Source: a virus. From it: 24,762 nucleotides of DNA. Below are positions 13,878-21,031 of this stretch, piece after piece. Where the stretch lies: IMG/VR virus record IMGVR_UViG_3300008267_000346, positions 1 to 24,762 of that record, one strand, 5' to 3'. Position numbers and translations under genes: made by a program. The notes under the pieces were generated by a model. That model did no database searches and had not been told where the DNA came from. It saw nothing but the letters and a program-made list of their open reading frames with translations. Each line of letters starts with the position of its first letter. Positions within the stretch are counted from its first letter, which is position 1.

Positions 13878-15553
13878 TTTTCTTTTCTTAATCCAGAGGA
13901 ATAATGATGAAATCTATCGTGTTCAATTGGACTTAATAATAATATTCCAGCATTAATTCTACCCTTAATTGTTTCTTGAAATACTTGGGACATAAGGGTT
14001 TGCTCAAATGCATGTGCAAATTTAGTTTCAAGATAACATTTATAATTTCCTTCTTTGGTTAAAAGAATAGGCCAATTGCAAAGAAAGATTTCTCCAGTTG
14101 CATATGGTAATCCTTTATGACATTTTATGTTTTTAAATTGAGTCAATGGGGCATTTGGATCGAATCCCTGAACTGGTAATCTTGGATTTTCGGGCCAATG
14201 TTTTGCTCTGAATTCTTGGGGCGTGTTATACCAAGCAATTTGAGTTGAATTTGTAGAATAAAATTCACTAAAACTTAATTTTAAAAAATCAAAATTTTCT
14301 TTTTTTACAATTTCCAAAGATTTTTGATATAAATTCGGACAGTATCTATTGAATCCACTTTTACAGGTAACTTCTTTATTTGCATATAGTTGCATATCAT
14401 CTTCAAAAAACAGGTATGCGTTCAAATCTGTCTGATCGAAATGTTCTGCAATAAAAACTCTCCCCCCACAGATCCCAATATTATCCTTTTTGATATGTTC
14501 AAAACCATATTGTTCACAAAGTTCCACATATCGTGGAGTCGTGGTAAGATCAACCGAATTATCCAACAAAAACTTTCTCGGTTTATTGATAAAGTCCGCA
14601 TCATATTCCAACATGGACTTGATCAAGGTTTCAAATTGTTCAGGACTATTAAAACTAATCACATATAGTCCTACTTTCTCAATATCAATTCTCTTTGAGA
14701 TTTCTCCAGTTTTCTTTGGGCAAATATTCTTGACTTCAAATTTATCATTTTTCAAATCCTCGCAGAATTTGGAAATCAAACCATTGGATTCAATTTCAAC
14801 ATAATCAATCATTCCACATTGTCTATAGAGTATAATACTGAATATAGATTCTTCTGTCCCCATATATCCATCATTCAAAGTGCTCGACAATGTTCCATGA
14901 TAAATGGTATTAATTTCAGATATTGTGTCTTTTGGTCCTCCGAATAACCCTCCTCTGCAAACCAACTTCACATCTTTTCCAGCATAGTCATTTATTTTAG
15001 GATAAGGAAAACCATGAATTTCATTGTTTGGTTCATATGGAAATGCAACAAATCCAAATCTATCAAAAACCTTCGGTAGTTTATTCTGAACCTTATCGTG
15101 TGTAAAATATCCAGAATGAACCGTATTTGTTATGCCAGCATCGATCCAATACATATGACTTGAATTGAAACGATCCATAATTCTAGCATCATTGAGCAAA
15201 AATACTTTGGACATCACAAGGGGATTGTACATTTCCAATGTCGCTTGCGTTGAATCTTTCAACCATCCTGCTTGGTTATACCAATTTGGGCTGTTTCTTA
15301 TATTTTGAATCTTATCGTAAAATTCATTTTTAAACCAGTTTTTACTTCTACAAACAAATTGAGTATTTTCCGGACTTCTGTGTTGGAAAACAAAACTTTC
15401 CAGTTCCTGTTCTCCAAAAATAATCATGTTGTTTTCAATTTTTAGGAGTTCAGATAACTTGGAAAGATAATGATCGAAATTTCTAGACCAACCTTCTTTC
15501 AATTCTCCCCTGCCGATGTCCCAAAGACCCGTTACAATTGTCACGTTATTCAT
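13874..15553 (-). CDS. Two-domain glycosyltransferase (HtrL/YibB-like plus GT-A)
   Basis: The 559-residue protein, last gene of the glycan operon. Residues 1-285 resemble the HtrL/YibB family: TIVTGLWDIGRGELKEGWSR (5-24), NNMIIFG (41-47), and YWIDAG (135-140). Residues 290-559 look like a second GT-A fold: VGLYVISFNSPEQFETLIKS (294-313), KFLLDNSVD, and LFFEDDMQLY (381-390), where E384-D385-D386 would supply the metal-binding acidic motif. The C terminus contains TGEIFLCNWPILL and a His-rich end. Two active sites in one chain suggest that it adds two sugars or builds a disaccharide unit. The ATG overlaps the preceding stop by 4 nt. Donor and acceptor are unknown. Confidence 0.78.
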   Translation of the reverse strand: MNNVTIVTGLWDIGRGELKEGWSRNFDHYLSKLSELLKIENNMIIFGEQELESFVFQHRSPENTQFVCRSKNWFKNEFYDKIQNIRNSPNWYNQAGWLKDSTQATLEMYNPLVMSKVFLLNDARIMDRFNSSHMYWIDAGITNTVHSGYFTHDKVQNKLPKVFDRFGFVAFPYEPNNEIHGFPYPKINDYAGKDVKLVCRGGLFGGPKDTISEINTIYHGTLSSTLNDGYMGTEESIFSIILYRQCGMIDYVEIESNGLISKFCEDLKNDKFEVKNICPKKTGEISKRIDIEKVGLYVISFNSPEQFETLIKSMLEYDADFINKPRKFLLDNSVDLTTTPRYVELCEQYGFEHIKKDNIGICGGRVFIAEHFDQTDLNAYLFFEDDMQLYANKEVTCKSGFNRYCPNLYQKSLEIVKKENFDFLKLSFSEFYSTNSTQIAWYNTPQEFRAKHWPENPRLPVQGFDPNAPLTQFKNIKCHKGLPYATGEIFLCNWPILLTKEGNYKCYLETKFAHAFEQTLMSQVFQETIKGRINAGILLLSPIEHDRFHHYSSGLRKEN

Positions 15554-16239
15554 TTTTTGATATATAATTTTTGCCTTCCTTCAAACAAGAGATTATAACC
15601 CAATTCCAAAAGTTTTGGGGAAAGAAATGCATCTTTTCCAACTCCATCGATATCAAAATCCGTGTCATCAATTAAAATTAAATGCGTTTCCGCTAGTTTT
15701 TCTTTTACCACTTCAAAACATTCCAAGTGTTTTTCCCTATATTGATCTGTTCCTGTATCCCATCCATCTAAAAATAAAACATCGATTTTTTTATCAAATT
15801 TCTTTAAAAATTCAATTCCATCTTCTGGGATATGGAGATGAAGATTATTTGGAAATTCTTTTCCAATATTACCAAAAGACCAAATGGCTTGTGTTTTTGT
15901 GTGGGGATCAATATCACATGAATAAACATCAAATCCTTCCATATTCCACACGATTCCACCATGACCATCAGCACAACATGGCGGGGAAATGAAAGGATCG
16001 ATATTTTCAGAATTATAATAATCCAAGCATTTTTGTGACAATGCGAATCTAGTCGCTCCAATTTCCACAACAGTTTTCATATTTAAGATTTTCGCAATCT
16101 TTGCCGCTGTTTTCAAGTAAGGAGCGGGTTTACTTCTCACAAAATCATGATCATGCCCAGTCAGTGAAAGGGTCTTCCAATATTTTTTAGGAATACTTTC
16201 ATTGAATTCTTTTGCTATTTTAAAAATTTCCTCAATCAT
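15550..16239 (-). CDS. Class I SAM-dependent methyltransferase
   Basis: A 229-residue Rossmann-type methyltransferase. Motif I is VVEIGATRFALSQK (57-70), with Gly61 but not the full GxGxG; VYSCDIDP (105-112) supplies the acidic residue after strand 2; IDVLFLDGWD (152-161) and LILIDDTD (187-194) match strands 4 and 5 of small-molecule O-methyltransferases such as the Methyltransf_24 type. The segment SPPCCADGHGGIVW (85-98) is an unusual Cys/His insertion near the active site. The coupled position (4-nt overlaps at both ends) with glycosyltransferases suggests methylation of a sugar, but the acceptor is not shown by the sequence. Confidence 0.75.
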   Translation of the reverse strand: MIEEIFKIAKEFNESIPKKYWKTLSLTGHDHDFVRSKPAPYLKTAAKIAKILNMKTVVEIGATRFALSQKCLDYYNSENIDPFISPPCCADGHGGIVWNMEGFDVYSCDIDPHTKTQAIWSFGNIGKEFPNNLHLHIPEDGIEFLKKFDKKIDVLFLDGWDTGTDQYREKHLECFEVVKEKLAETHLILIDDTDFDIDGVGKDAFLSPKLLELGYNLLFEGRQKLYIKK

Positions 16240-16907
16240 AAGGGTTTAATATACCAATCTCCAAAAACTTCAGAATAATTTAATTTTTCATATCCGCAAT
16301 CATTTGTGAATTCATTTAAAATTTGTTCTGCTTCCTCATTTGTTAATACATCTCTATGATTGTGCTCAAAAAGAATAAAAGGTTTATCTTTCATTTTTTG
16401 AATAACATTTTTCATCGATTTGATGACATTGTAATCCCTATTTTCTGTATCGATTTTTATCAAATTAACTTTATTTAAATTATCAATGTAATTTGAAAGT
16501 AAATTTTCAGCACTTACCATTTTAACTGAAATTCCACCGTGTTCAGTCATTTTAGATACTCCCATATCGATGTGATCATCATTTGAACCCAAAATACAAT
16601 CAATTGAAAATTGAGTTTCTCCATCTTGGTCGGAAACCGCAAAGTCATATATTTTACAATTCTGAACATCCTTGAACTTCTCTTTCAAATAATCATTAAG
16701 CATGGGGGCTGGTTCTACCATGACAACACTCTCTATTTCATATTCATCTTTCAAGACATCGTAGAACTTTCCGACATTTGCGCCAATATCAATATAGTTA
16801 AGTTTTTTAACCCCTTTTGGGTTGAAAAAATTTCTAATATAAGAAACTTCGTTCATTATATGTTTCTGAATCAGTTCATTGTCCCATTTTTTAATATAAT
16901 CTTGCAT
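16236..16907 (-). CDS. FkbM-family methyltransferase
   Basis: A 223-residue SAM-dependent O-methyltransferase of the FkbM type. Motif I is NYIDIGANVGKFYDVL (37-52), then VVMVEPAPMLNDYL (61-74) with the ribose-binding Glu65, YDFAVSDQDGE (87-97), and LIKIDTENRDYNVIKSM (149-165), the family's hallmark IDxE strand, here with Asn-Arg-Asp after the Glu. FkbM enzymes commonly methylate sugars in glycan clusters. The start overlaps the preceding sulfotransferase gene by 17 nt. It is the second methyltransferase in this operon. Confidence 0.85.
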   Translation of the reverse strand: MQDYIKKWDNELIQKHIMNEVSYIRNFFNPKGVKKLNYIDIGANVGKFYDVLKDEYEIESVVMVEPAPMLNDYLKEKFKDVQNCKIYDFAVSDQDGETQFSIDCILGSNDDHIDMGVSKMTEHGGISVKMVSAENLLSNYIDNLNKVNLIKIDTENRDYNVIKSMKNVIQKMKDKPFILFEHNHRDVLTNEEAEQILNEFTNDCGYEKLNYSEVFGDWYIKPL

Positions 16908-17598
16908 TGTTCAATTTTTCTTTAAATTTATCGTCAATGACAGTATTAGCAAGCTCGATTTGTTCTAAGGTCAATTGTTTTGGATAACCCTCAATATAAT
17001 ATTTTTCAGAATCTTTATTATAATCTTTTGAAAGAAGAACATCCCCCTTTTCAACATTGATCCAAGTTTCGCTTTTTTTATATTTTTTTTCTTCTCTCCA
17101 ATTTAAAACCTCAGTTATTTTATTTAAAATGTCGTTTCTCTTTTCATTTAATAAAAGATCTTCATATTTTATTAAAATCAAATTTTTCCGGTATTCTTCT
17201 TTCAACAAAAAAACCCAATTTTCATAAAATTGCCTGTAACAATTGCAAATTAAATTCAAACTTATATTTTTGTCCGATAAAATAAAATCTTTTTCTGTTT
17301 TTATGATTCTGTTTTGATCTATTACATCTTTTTTGGTTTTTGTTAATGTGATAATATGTTCCCCATCACTCGGTCTTCTAAAAATAACGGATTCCAGCCA
17401 AGTTAAATCATTTTTATATATCACAAACAGTGGAACGTCTTCCATTTTATCCGGAACTTTTATAGAATGTTTCCAATGCTCACTAAAATTGCAATTTGTA
17501 TTGAGCATTTTTATTTTGGAAAAATTAATATGTAAAAGTTTTGCCAAATAATTGGTTCCGCTTCTATGTAATCCAAACAAATATATTTGGTTTTCCAT
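16891..17598 (-). CDS. Sulfotransferase-like protein
   Basis: The 235-residue protein opens with IYLFGLHRSGTNYLAKLL (5-22), the 5'-phosphosulfate-binding loop of PAPS-dependent sulfotransferases. A later segment, LILIKYEDLLLNEKRNDIL (139-157), matches the conserved YEDL region of the family, and the C-terminal part (GYPKQLTLEQIELANTVI) fits the usual helical end. A clear 3'-phosphate-binding motif is less obvious. The enzyme would transfer sulfate to a hydroxyl, probably of a sugar given its neighbours. The ATG overlaps the upstream stop by 1 nt (TAATG), with AGAGGAA as a ribosome-binding site. Confidence 0.8.
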   Translation of the reverse strand: MENQIYLFGLHRSGTNYLAKLLHINFSKIKMLNTNCNFSEHWKHSIKVPDKMEDVPLFVIYKNDLTWLESVIFRRPSDGEHIITLTKTKKDVIDQNRIIKTEKDFILSDKNISLNLICNCYRQFYENWVFLLKEEYRKNLILIKYEDLLLNEKRNDILNKITEVLNWREEKKYKKSETWINVEKGDVLLSKDYNKDSEKYYIEGYPKQLTLEQIELANTVIDDKFKEKLNNARLY

Positions 17599-18416
17599 TA
17601 CTCAATTTCCTCTATTTGTTTGAAACATTCTGGAATAAAAAACTTAGGTTCTGATTTCAATATTTCAGGATGATTGCAACCTGTTTTCATCAAGGCATTT
17701 GAATGTTTCACTACAGGAAATGTTGTAACTCCCTGAAACTTATACCATTCATCATATGTTTTTACTTTTTCAATATCAGGCTCATATGGAACAACGTATT
17801 TTTTTATTCTTTTATGTTTAAAATAAAAAGACATCAAAACATCATCTGATTTGGTTTTTCCAAGAAAATCATTAAAAAAATCTTCTTCAAAATATCTAAC
17901 AAAATAAGAAGCTGATTTATAATGCTGCAATTCCTTAACTCTTGAAATTTCACCCACACTAATAATCCAAGAATCCCGCAAATCTGCGAATTTAGGAGGA
18001 ACCAGACTCCTTCCATCATATAAAATAACAGAATTTTCCAAGATATTATGGTATTTCACGTGTTCATTGACCATATCTGGGTGATAAACAAGATCATCGT
18101 CAACAACAATCAACAAAGTGTTTTTGGATTCCCTTTGAATGGTCGGAACAACCTTTGTGGATGGGCCGAAATCCTCTGTACGGAATATTTTTAAATGAGA
18201 AAATGCTTCACATTTTTCATTCAACCATTTTGGAATTTCATATTTTTCACTAGTGACCAAATAAACATAAGGAAGGTTCAAATGAACTTCGTAATTGGAA
18301 TTGTTTTGATTGCAAAGAGAATCAATAACAGACCTGAAACCATCATAAACATCATAATTTAGTCTATCTGGAACGGTTGTTAATGTGATTACAATTTTGT
18401 CAATCGGCACTGGCAT
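17598..18416 (-). CDS. Glycosyltransferase, GT-A fold
   Basis: A 272-residue single-domain glycosyltransferase. The N-terminal strand IDKIVITLTTVPDRL (5-19) begins the nucleotide-binding fold. TEDFGPSTKVVPTI (80-93) is characteristic of one group of capsule or LPS-type transferases, and LLIVVDDDLVYHPDMV (101-116) carries the metal-binding D106-D107-D108. KSDDVLMSFYF probably supplies the catalytic acid region. No membrane segments. It sits in the middle of the operon, overlapping the DUF6165-like gene by 17 nt. Sugar donor unknown. Confidence 0.83.
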   Translation of the reverse strand: MPVPIDKIVITLTTVPDRLNYDVYDGFRSVIDSLCNQNNSNYEVHLNLPYVYLVTSEKYEIPKWLNEKCEAFSHLKIFRTEDFGPSTKVVPTIQRESKNTLLIVVDDDLVYHPDMVNEHVKYHNILENSVILYDGRSLVPPKFADLRDSWIISVGEISRVKELQHYKSASYFVRYFEEDFFNDFLGKTKSDDVLMSFYFKHKRIKKYVVPYEPDIEKVKTYDEWYKFQGVTTFPVVKHSNALMKTGCNHPEILKSEPKFFIPECFKQIEEIE

Positions 18417-18753
18417 GGTTCATTTTGATATCTCGATATCCTTCTTTGGAGATATCGACAATATCGTTTTTATATCCAACTCTTATTTTATTTAATTCTC
18501 TGATTGCAATCGCCCTTCTCCCAACTTCTTCCAAACCAAGCTCACCCTCTTTTCCTTTTCTGATATCGGATTCCAAGTCCCAAATTTTACCATTCACATC
18601 GATTAATTTTTGAATATAATCTTCCATGTTTTGGTATTTCTTTATTTCGTTTCCCAAATCTTCAATTTCGGATTGATTTTCCGCATTTGCTCTTTCTTTT
18701 TTAAGCAATGCGATGGAATACCTGTCACAAATCTCGCTTATTGGCATTTTCAT
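18400..18753 (-). CDS. DUF6165-like small helical protein
   Basis: A 117-residue helical, charged protein: PISEICDRYSIALLKKERA (4-22), a coiled-coil-like middle, then KIWDLESDIRKGKEGELGLE (56-75) and VGRRAIAIRELNKIRVGYKN. This resembles a small family (DUF6165-like, from memory) that often accompanies glycosyltransferases; its function is unknown. It overlaps both neighbours (ATGA at the start), so it is made together with them. It may be an accessory subunit for one of the transferases. Confidence 0.68.
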   Translation of the reverse strand: MKMPISEICDRYSIALLKKERANAENQSEIEDLGNEIKKYQNMEDYIQKLIDVNGKIWDLESDIRKGKEGELGLEEVGRRAIAIRELNKIRVGYKNDIVDISKEGYRDIKMNHASAD

Positions 18754-20003
18754 AGTTTGCCTGTAATTCTATCGCACCATCCTTTGGATTCCGAGTGCGG
18801 CCATACCACCCAATTTGTAACTTGTTTTGTAGTTTGAAATTCTCTCCACACTTTGCAATACTTGTCTGGATCGTTCATCATTCTTGCAATTTCATTTTTA
18901 TCAGCATCTTTTCGATACAATGTTTCACCGGAATCGTCATGGAATGCAACAACCCAGAAATCATAATCTTTTTCAGGAACGCTCGCATATTGAATATCTA
19001 TACAATGCTTGAATACCCTTGCGAATTGTTTTTTCCAATTTTCAAATCCTCCAAGAGATTCAATGGAAGGATTTGGTGCGTCTTTTTTGTCCAATGTATA
19101 TTGTTGAATTGATCTTTCGGAAAACAACAATCCACTATATTCCTCATAATCCCTCAATGTTCTAACATTTCCAAAACCATATTTTCCTTCATGTCCTTCT
19201 TGGGTAAGTCCATCCATTCCAAAAAGTTTTCTATTTGTGAAGTGAGAGTGGTTATTTTTAATAACCCATTCCTTGTCTACATCCCATTGCTTGGTTCTCC
19301 CTTTTCTCGTATATTCGTGCCAAATAACAACTCTGTGAGTATGAAACAAATCATAACCATGTGTAAATGCCCTCACTCCAATAGAAATTTCCTCACCATG
19401 AAAATAATATTCAGGATTGTGTTGAACTTCTTTTGAAAATTCACCAAGAGTAAAACAAAAATGAGCGGAATAGAATCTGGCTGGAACAGGAGAATTCAAC
19501 TCTTTCCAGTTTGGAATTGTTTCAGGTAGAAAGAAAACAGCACCTTCTGGAATGAATCGATCAAATACCATTCTCCAAGGTTCTTGAATTCTTTCGGCGG
19601 GATCGTTCTCTGGATTAAAAGATGGAACATAACCAGTCAGAAGTGGCTTTTTATGTCCCTTTTTCTGCAAATCTTTAACCATTTTGATTAAAGTTTCGTC
19701 CCAATTTGGAGTAAATCTCATATGGGAATCTATTTGCAATGTATATTTTTCCCCGTCATATTGTTGTTGAACGAGGTTTCTAGCCCAACATACACCTTTG
19801 GATTCTTTGTGGGGGATATTAACTACCTTGAATCTTGTATCATCTTTCCACTTTTCCAAACTATCCGATTGATCATCTGGGTTATATTGTCTAGCAATAG
19901 AAAACACGAGATTTTCCGGTTTTTTGGCATTTTTAATACAATCTTCAATTGTAACAGGAAGTTGCGGGTCACAAAATGATGCGATTTGAATAAAGATTTT
20001 CAC
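18750..20003 (-). CDS. GT60-like polypeptide N-acetylglucosaminyltransferase
   Basis: The 417-residue protein, first in the glycan operon, matches the GlcNAc-transferase family (GT60-like) that includes eukaryotic enzymes adding GlcNAc to Thr or hydroxyproline of proteins. Key stretches: IFIQIASFCDPQLPVTIEDC (3-22), KESKGVCWARNLVQQQY (66-82), LQIDSHMRF (89-97) with the D92-x-H94 metal motif, PEYYFHGEEISIGVRAFTHG (197-216), and VIWHEY (226-231). The C-terminal 120 residues are family-variable. The start is GTG; TAAGATA, a one-insertion variant of the promoter core, ends 5 nt upstream. Its protein-modifying relatives and the flanking Thr-rich fibres suggest it starts glycan chains on the fibre. 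Bacterial relatives of GT60 also exist in other contexts, so the acceptor is not certain. Confidence 0.83.
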   Translation of the reverse strand: MKIFIQIASFCDPQLPVTIEDCIKNAKKPENLVFSIARQYNPDDQSDSLEKWKDDTRFKVVNIPHKESKGVCWARNLVQQQYDGEKYTLQIDSHMRFTPNWDETLIKMVKDLQKKGHKKPLLTGYVPSFNPENDPAERIQEPWRMVFDRFIPEGAVFFLPETIPNWKELNSPVPARFYSAHFCFTLGEFSKEVQHNPEYYFHGEEISIGVRAFTHGYDLFHTHRVVIWHEYTRKGRTKQWDVDKEWVIKNNHSHFTNRKLFGMDGLTQEGHEGKYGFGNVRTLRDYEEYSGLLFSERSIQQYTLDKKDAPNPSIESLGGFENWKKQFARVFKHCIDIQYASVPEKDYDFWVVAFHDDSGETLYRKDADKNEIARMMNDPDKYCKVWREFQTTKQVTNWVVWPHSESKGWCDRITGKL

Positions 20004-20008
20004 ATTCC

Positions 20009-20015
20009 TATCTTA
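20009..20015 (-). promoter_or_regulatory. Possible variant late promoter TAAGATA before the glycan operon
   Basis: The minus strand reads TCTAAGATA, one inserted base away from CTAAATA, ending exactly 5 nt before the GTG at 20003. No better promoter is visible in the 30-nt gap; readthrough from the fibre genes is the alternative. Confidence 0.35.
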
Positions 20016-20033
20016 GAGGAAAATGTAAAAAAA

Positions 20034-20282
20034 TCAAATTGAAACAGCAGAAAGTTCTCCGCTATTTGTGACAATCAAACGATATTGATCCCCGTTATTA
20101 TCGGAAAGAATAATGTTGTCACAAACGAAATTACCATTAACGGTAAGATCATCGTGAAACACAGAGTCACCTGAAACAGAATTATTATAGCAACTGTCGA
20201 TAAGATCGGAAAATGCGGATTGATCAGGATAATCTCCAGTTTCAAATAATGCCTTTAATTCTTCTGATGTTTTAATTGCCAT
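20034..20282 (-). CDS. Small fibre-base module protein
   Basis: An 82-residue protein that aligns along its whole length with residues 1-81 of the 923-residue fibre encoded just upstream (LKALFETGDYPDQSAFSDLI here, LKTRFENGDLPDQTDYRDLV there; both continue DSC-NNSVSG). This K/R-x-F-x-x-G-D-x-P-x-x-x-x-F-x-D-L-I-D-S motif is common at the N termini of phage fibre proteins. The gene therefore encodes the attachment module alone, without repeat or lectin-like domain. It could be a spacer, a competitor or a decayed fibre. It has its own promoter motif 5 nt from the ATG. Confidence 0.78.
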   Translation of the reverse strand: MAIKTSEELKALFETGDYPDQSAFSDLIDSCYNNSVSGDSVFHDDLTVNGNFVCDNIILSDNNGDQYRLIVTNSGELSAVSI

Positions 20283-20285
20283 GAT

Positions 20286-20294
20286 TGTATTTAG
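20286..20294 (-). promoter_or_regulatory. Late-promoter motif CTAAATACA
   Basis: On the minus strand TAAATA ends exactly 5 nt before the ATG at 20282. Confidence 0.65.
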
Positions 20295-20302
20295 TTTTTA
20301 AT

Positions 20303-21031
20303 TTATGCGGTTCTTGGTGGATCGTTTTTATATGGGTGTCCTGATGGGAGACTTGATACCAATCCCCACTTCCATGCAAGATATCCTTCCACGATTTGTT
20401 GATTTGTATTATCTGAGAATGCGACCATTTCTGCGATATAACCATCTAAATCGCTGGCTTCCGTTTCATTATGGCCCAGTTGAAGAGTAGTATAAGAATT
20501 TGTTCCAATATTTCCGGTATTGGTCTGAGTTCCATTAATTCTCCATGCGGAAGTTGATCCGTTATATTTTGGTAGGATTAGATATGGTTGACCTCTGGTG
20601 GCGGCTGTTCCAGCTTGCATGGATTGGTTTACACCAGTATTTGAGCCTCCCAAAATTTCCCATGCATTATCAGCGGCGAGTCTCATTGACATGCGTGTTC
20701 CTGCTGTTGTGGTGGTTGTTCCCGCTAAAATAAAGTGTTGTGCTGTTCCGCCGTCTATTTGAAGAATGATAGCAACATTCAAAGGTGTTGCGGATTGATT
20801 ATATGTAAATGAAGCATTTTCTAAACAATTATTCCCAGTCCACTCAAGAACATTTAACCCATTAAGTGTTCTTGTTCCAGTAAGTGGTCCAGATTGTCCA
20901 GATTTCACTGTGAGAGTGTGGATGTTTCCAGACTTATCGAGAACTTGGGTCGCTTGACTTCCACTTGATGTTATTGTAGAGGAATCAGATGCATCATACC
21001 AGAAAACCGTACTTATTTGAGACGGTTCCCA
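20303..21031 (-). repeat. Inverted long repeat, right copy (LamG-like domain)
   Basis: Codes for residues 682-923 of the large fibre and matches the opposite strand of 12132-12851. The products are about 80% identical; differences cluster in a short surface-like segment (around residues 90-130 of the domain), while most of the rest is nearly unchanged. Confidence 0.85.
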
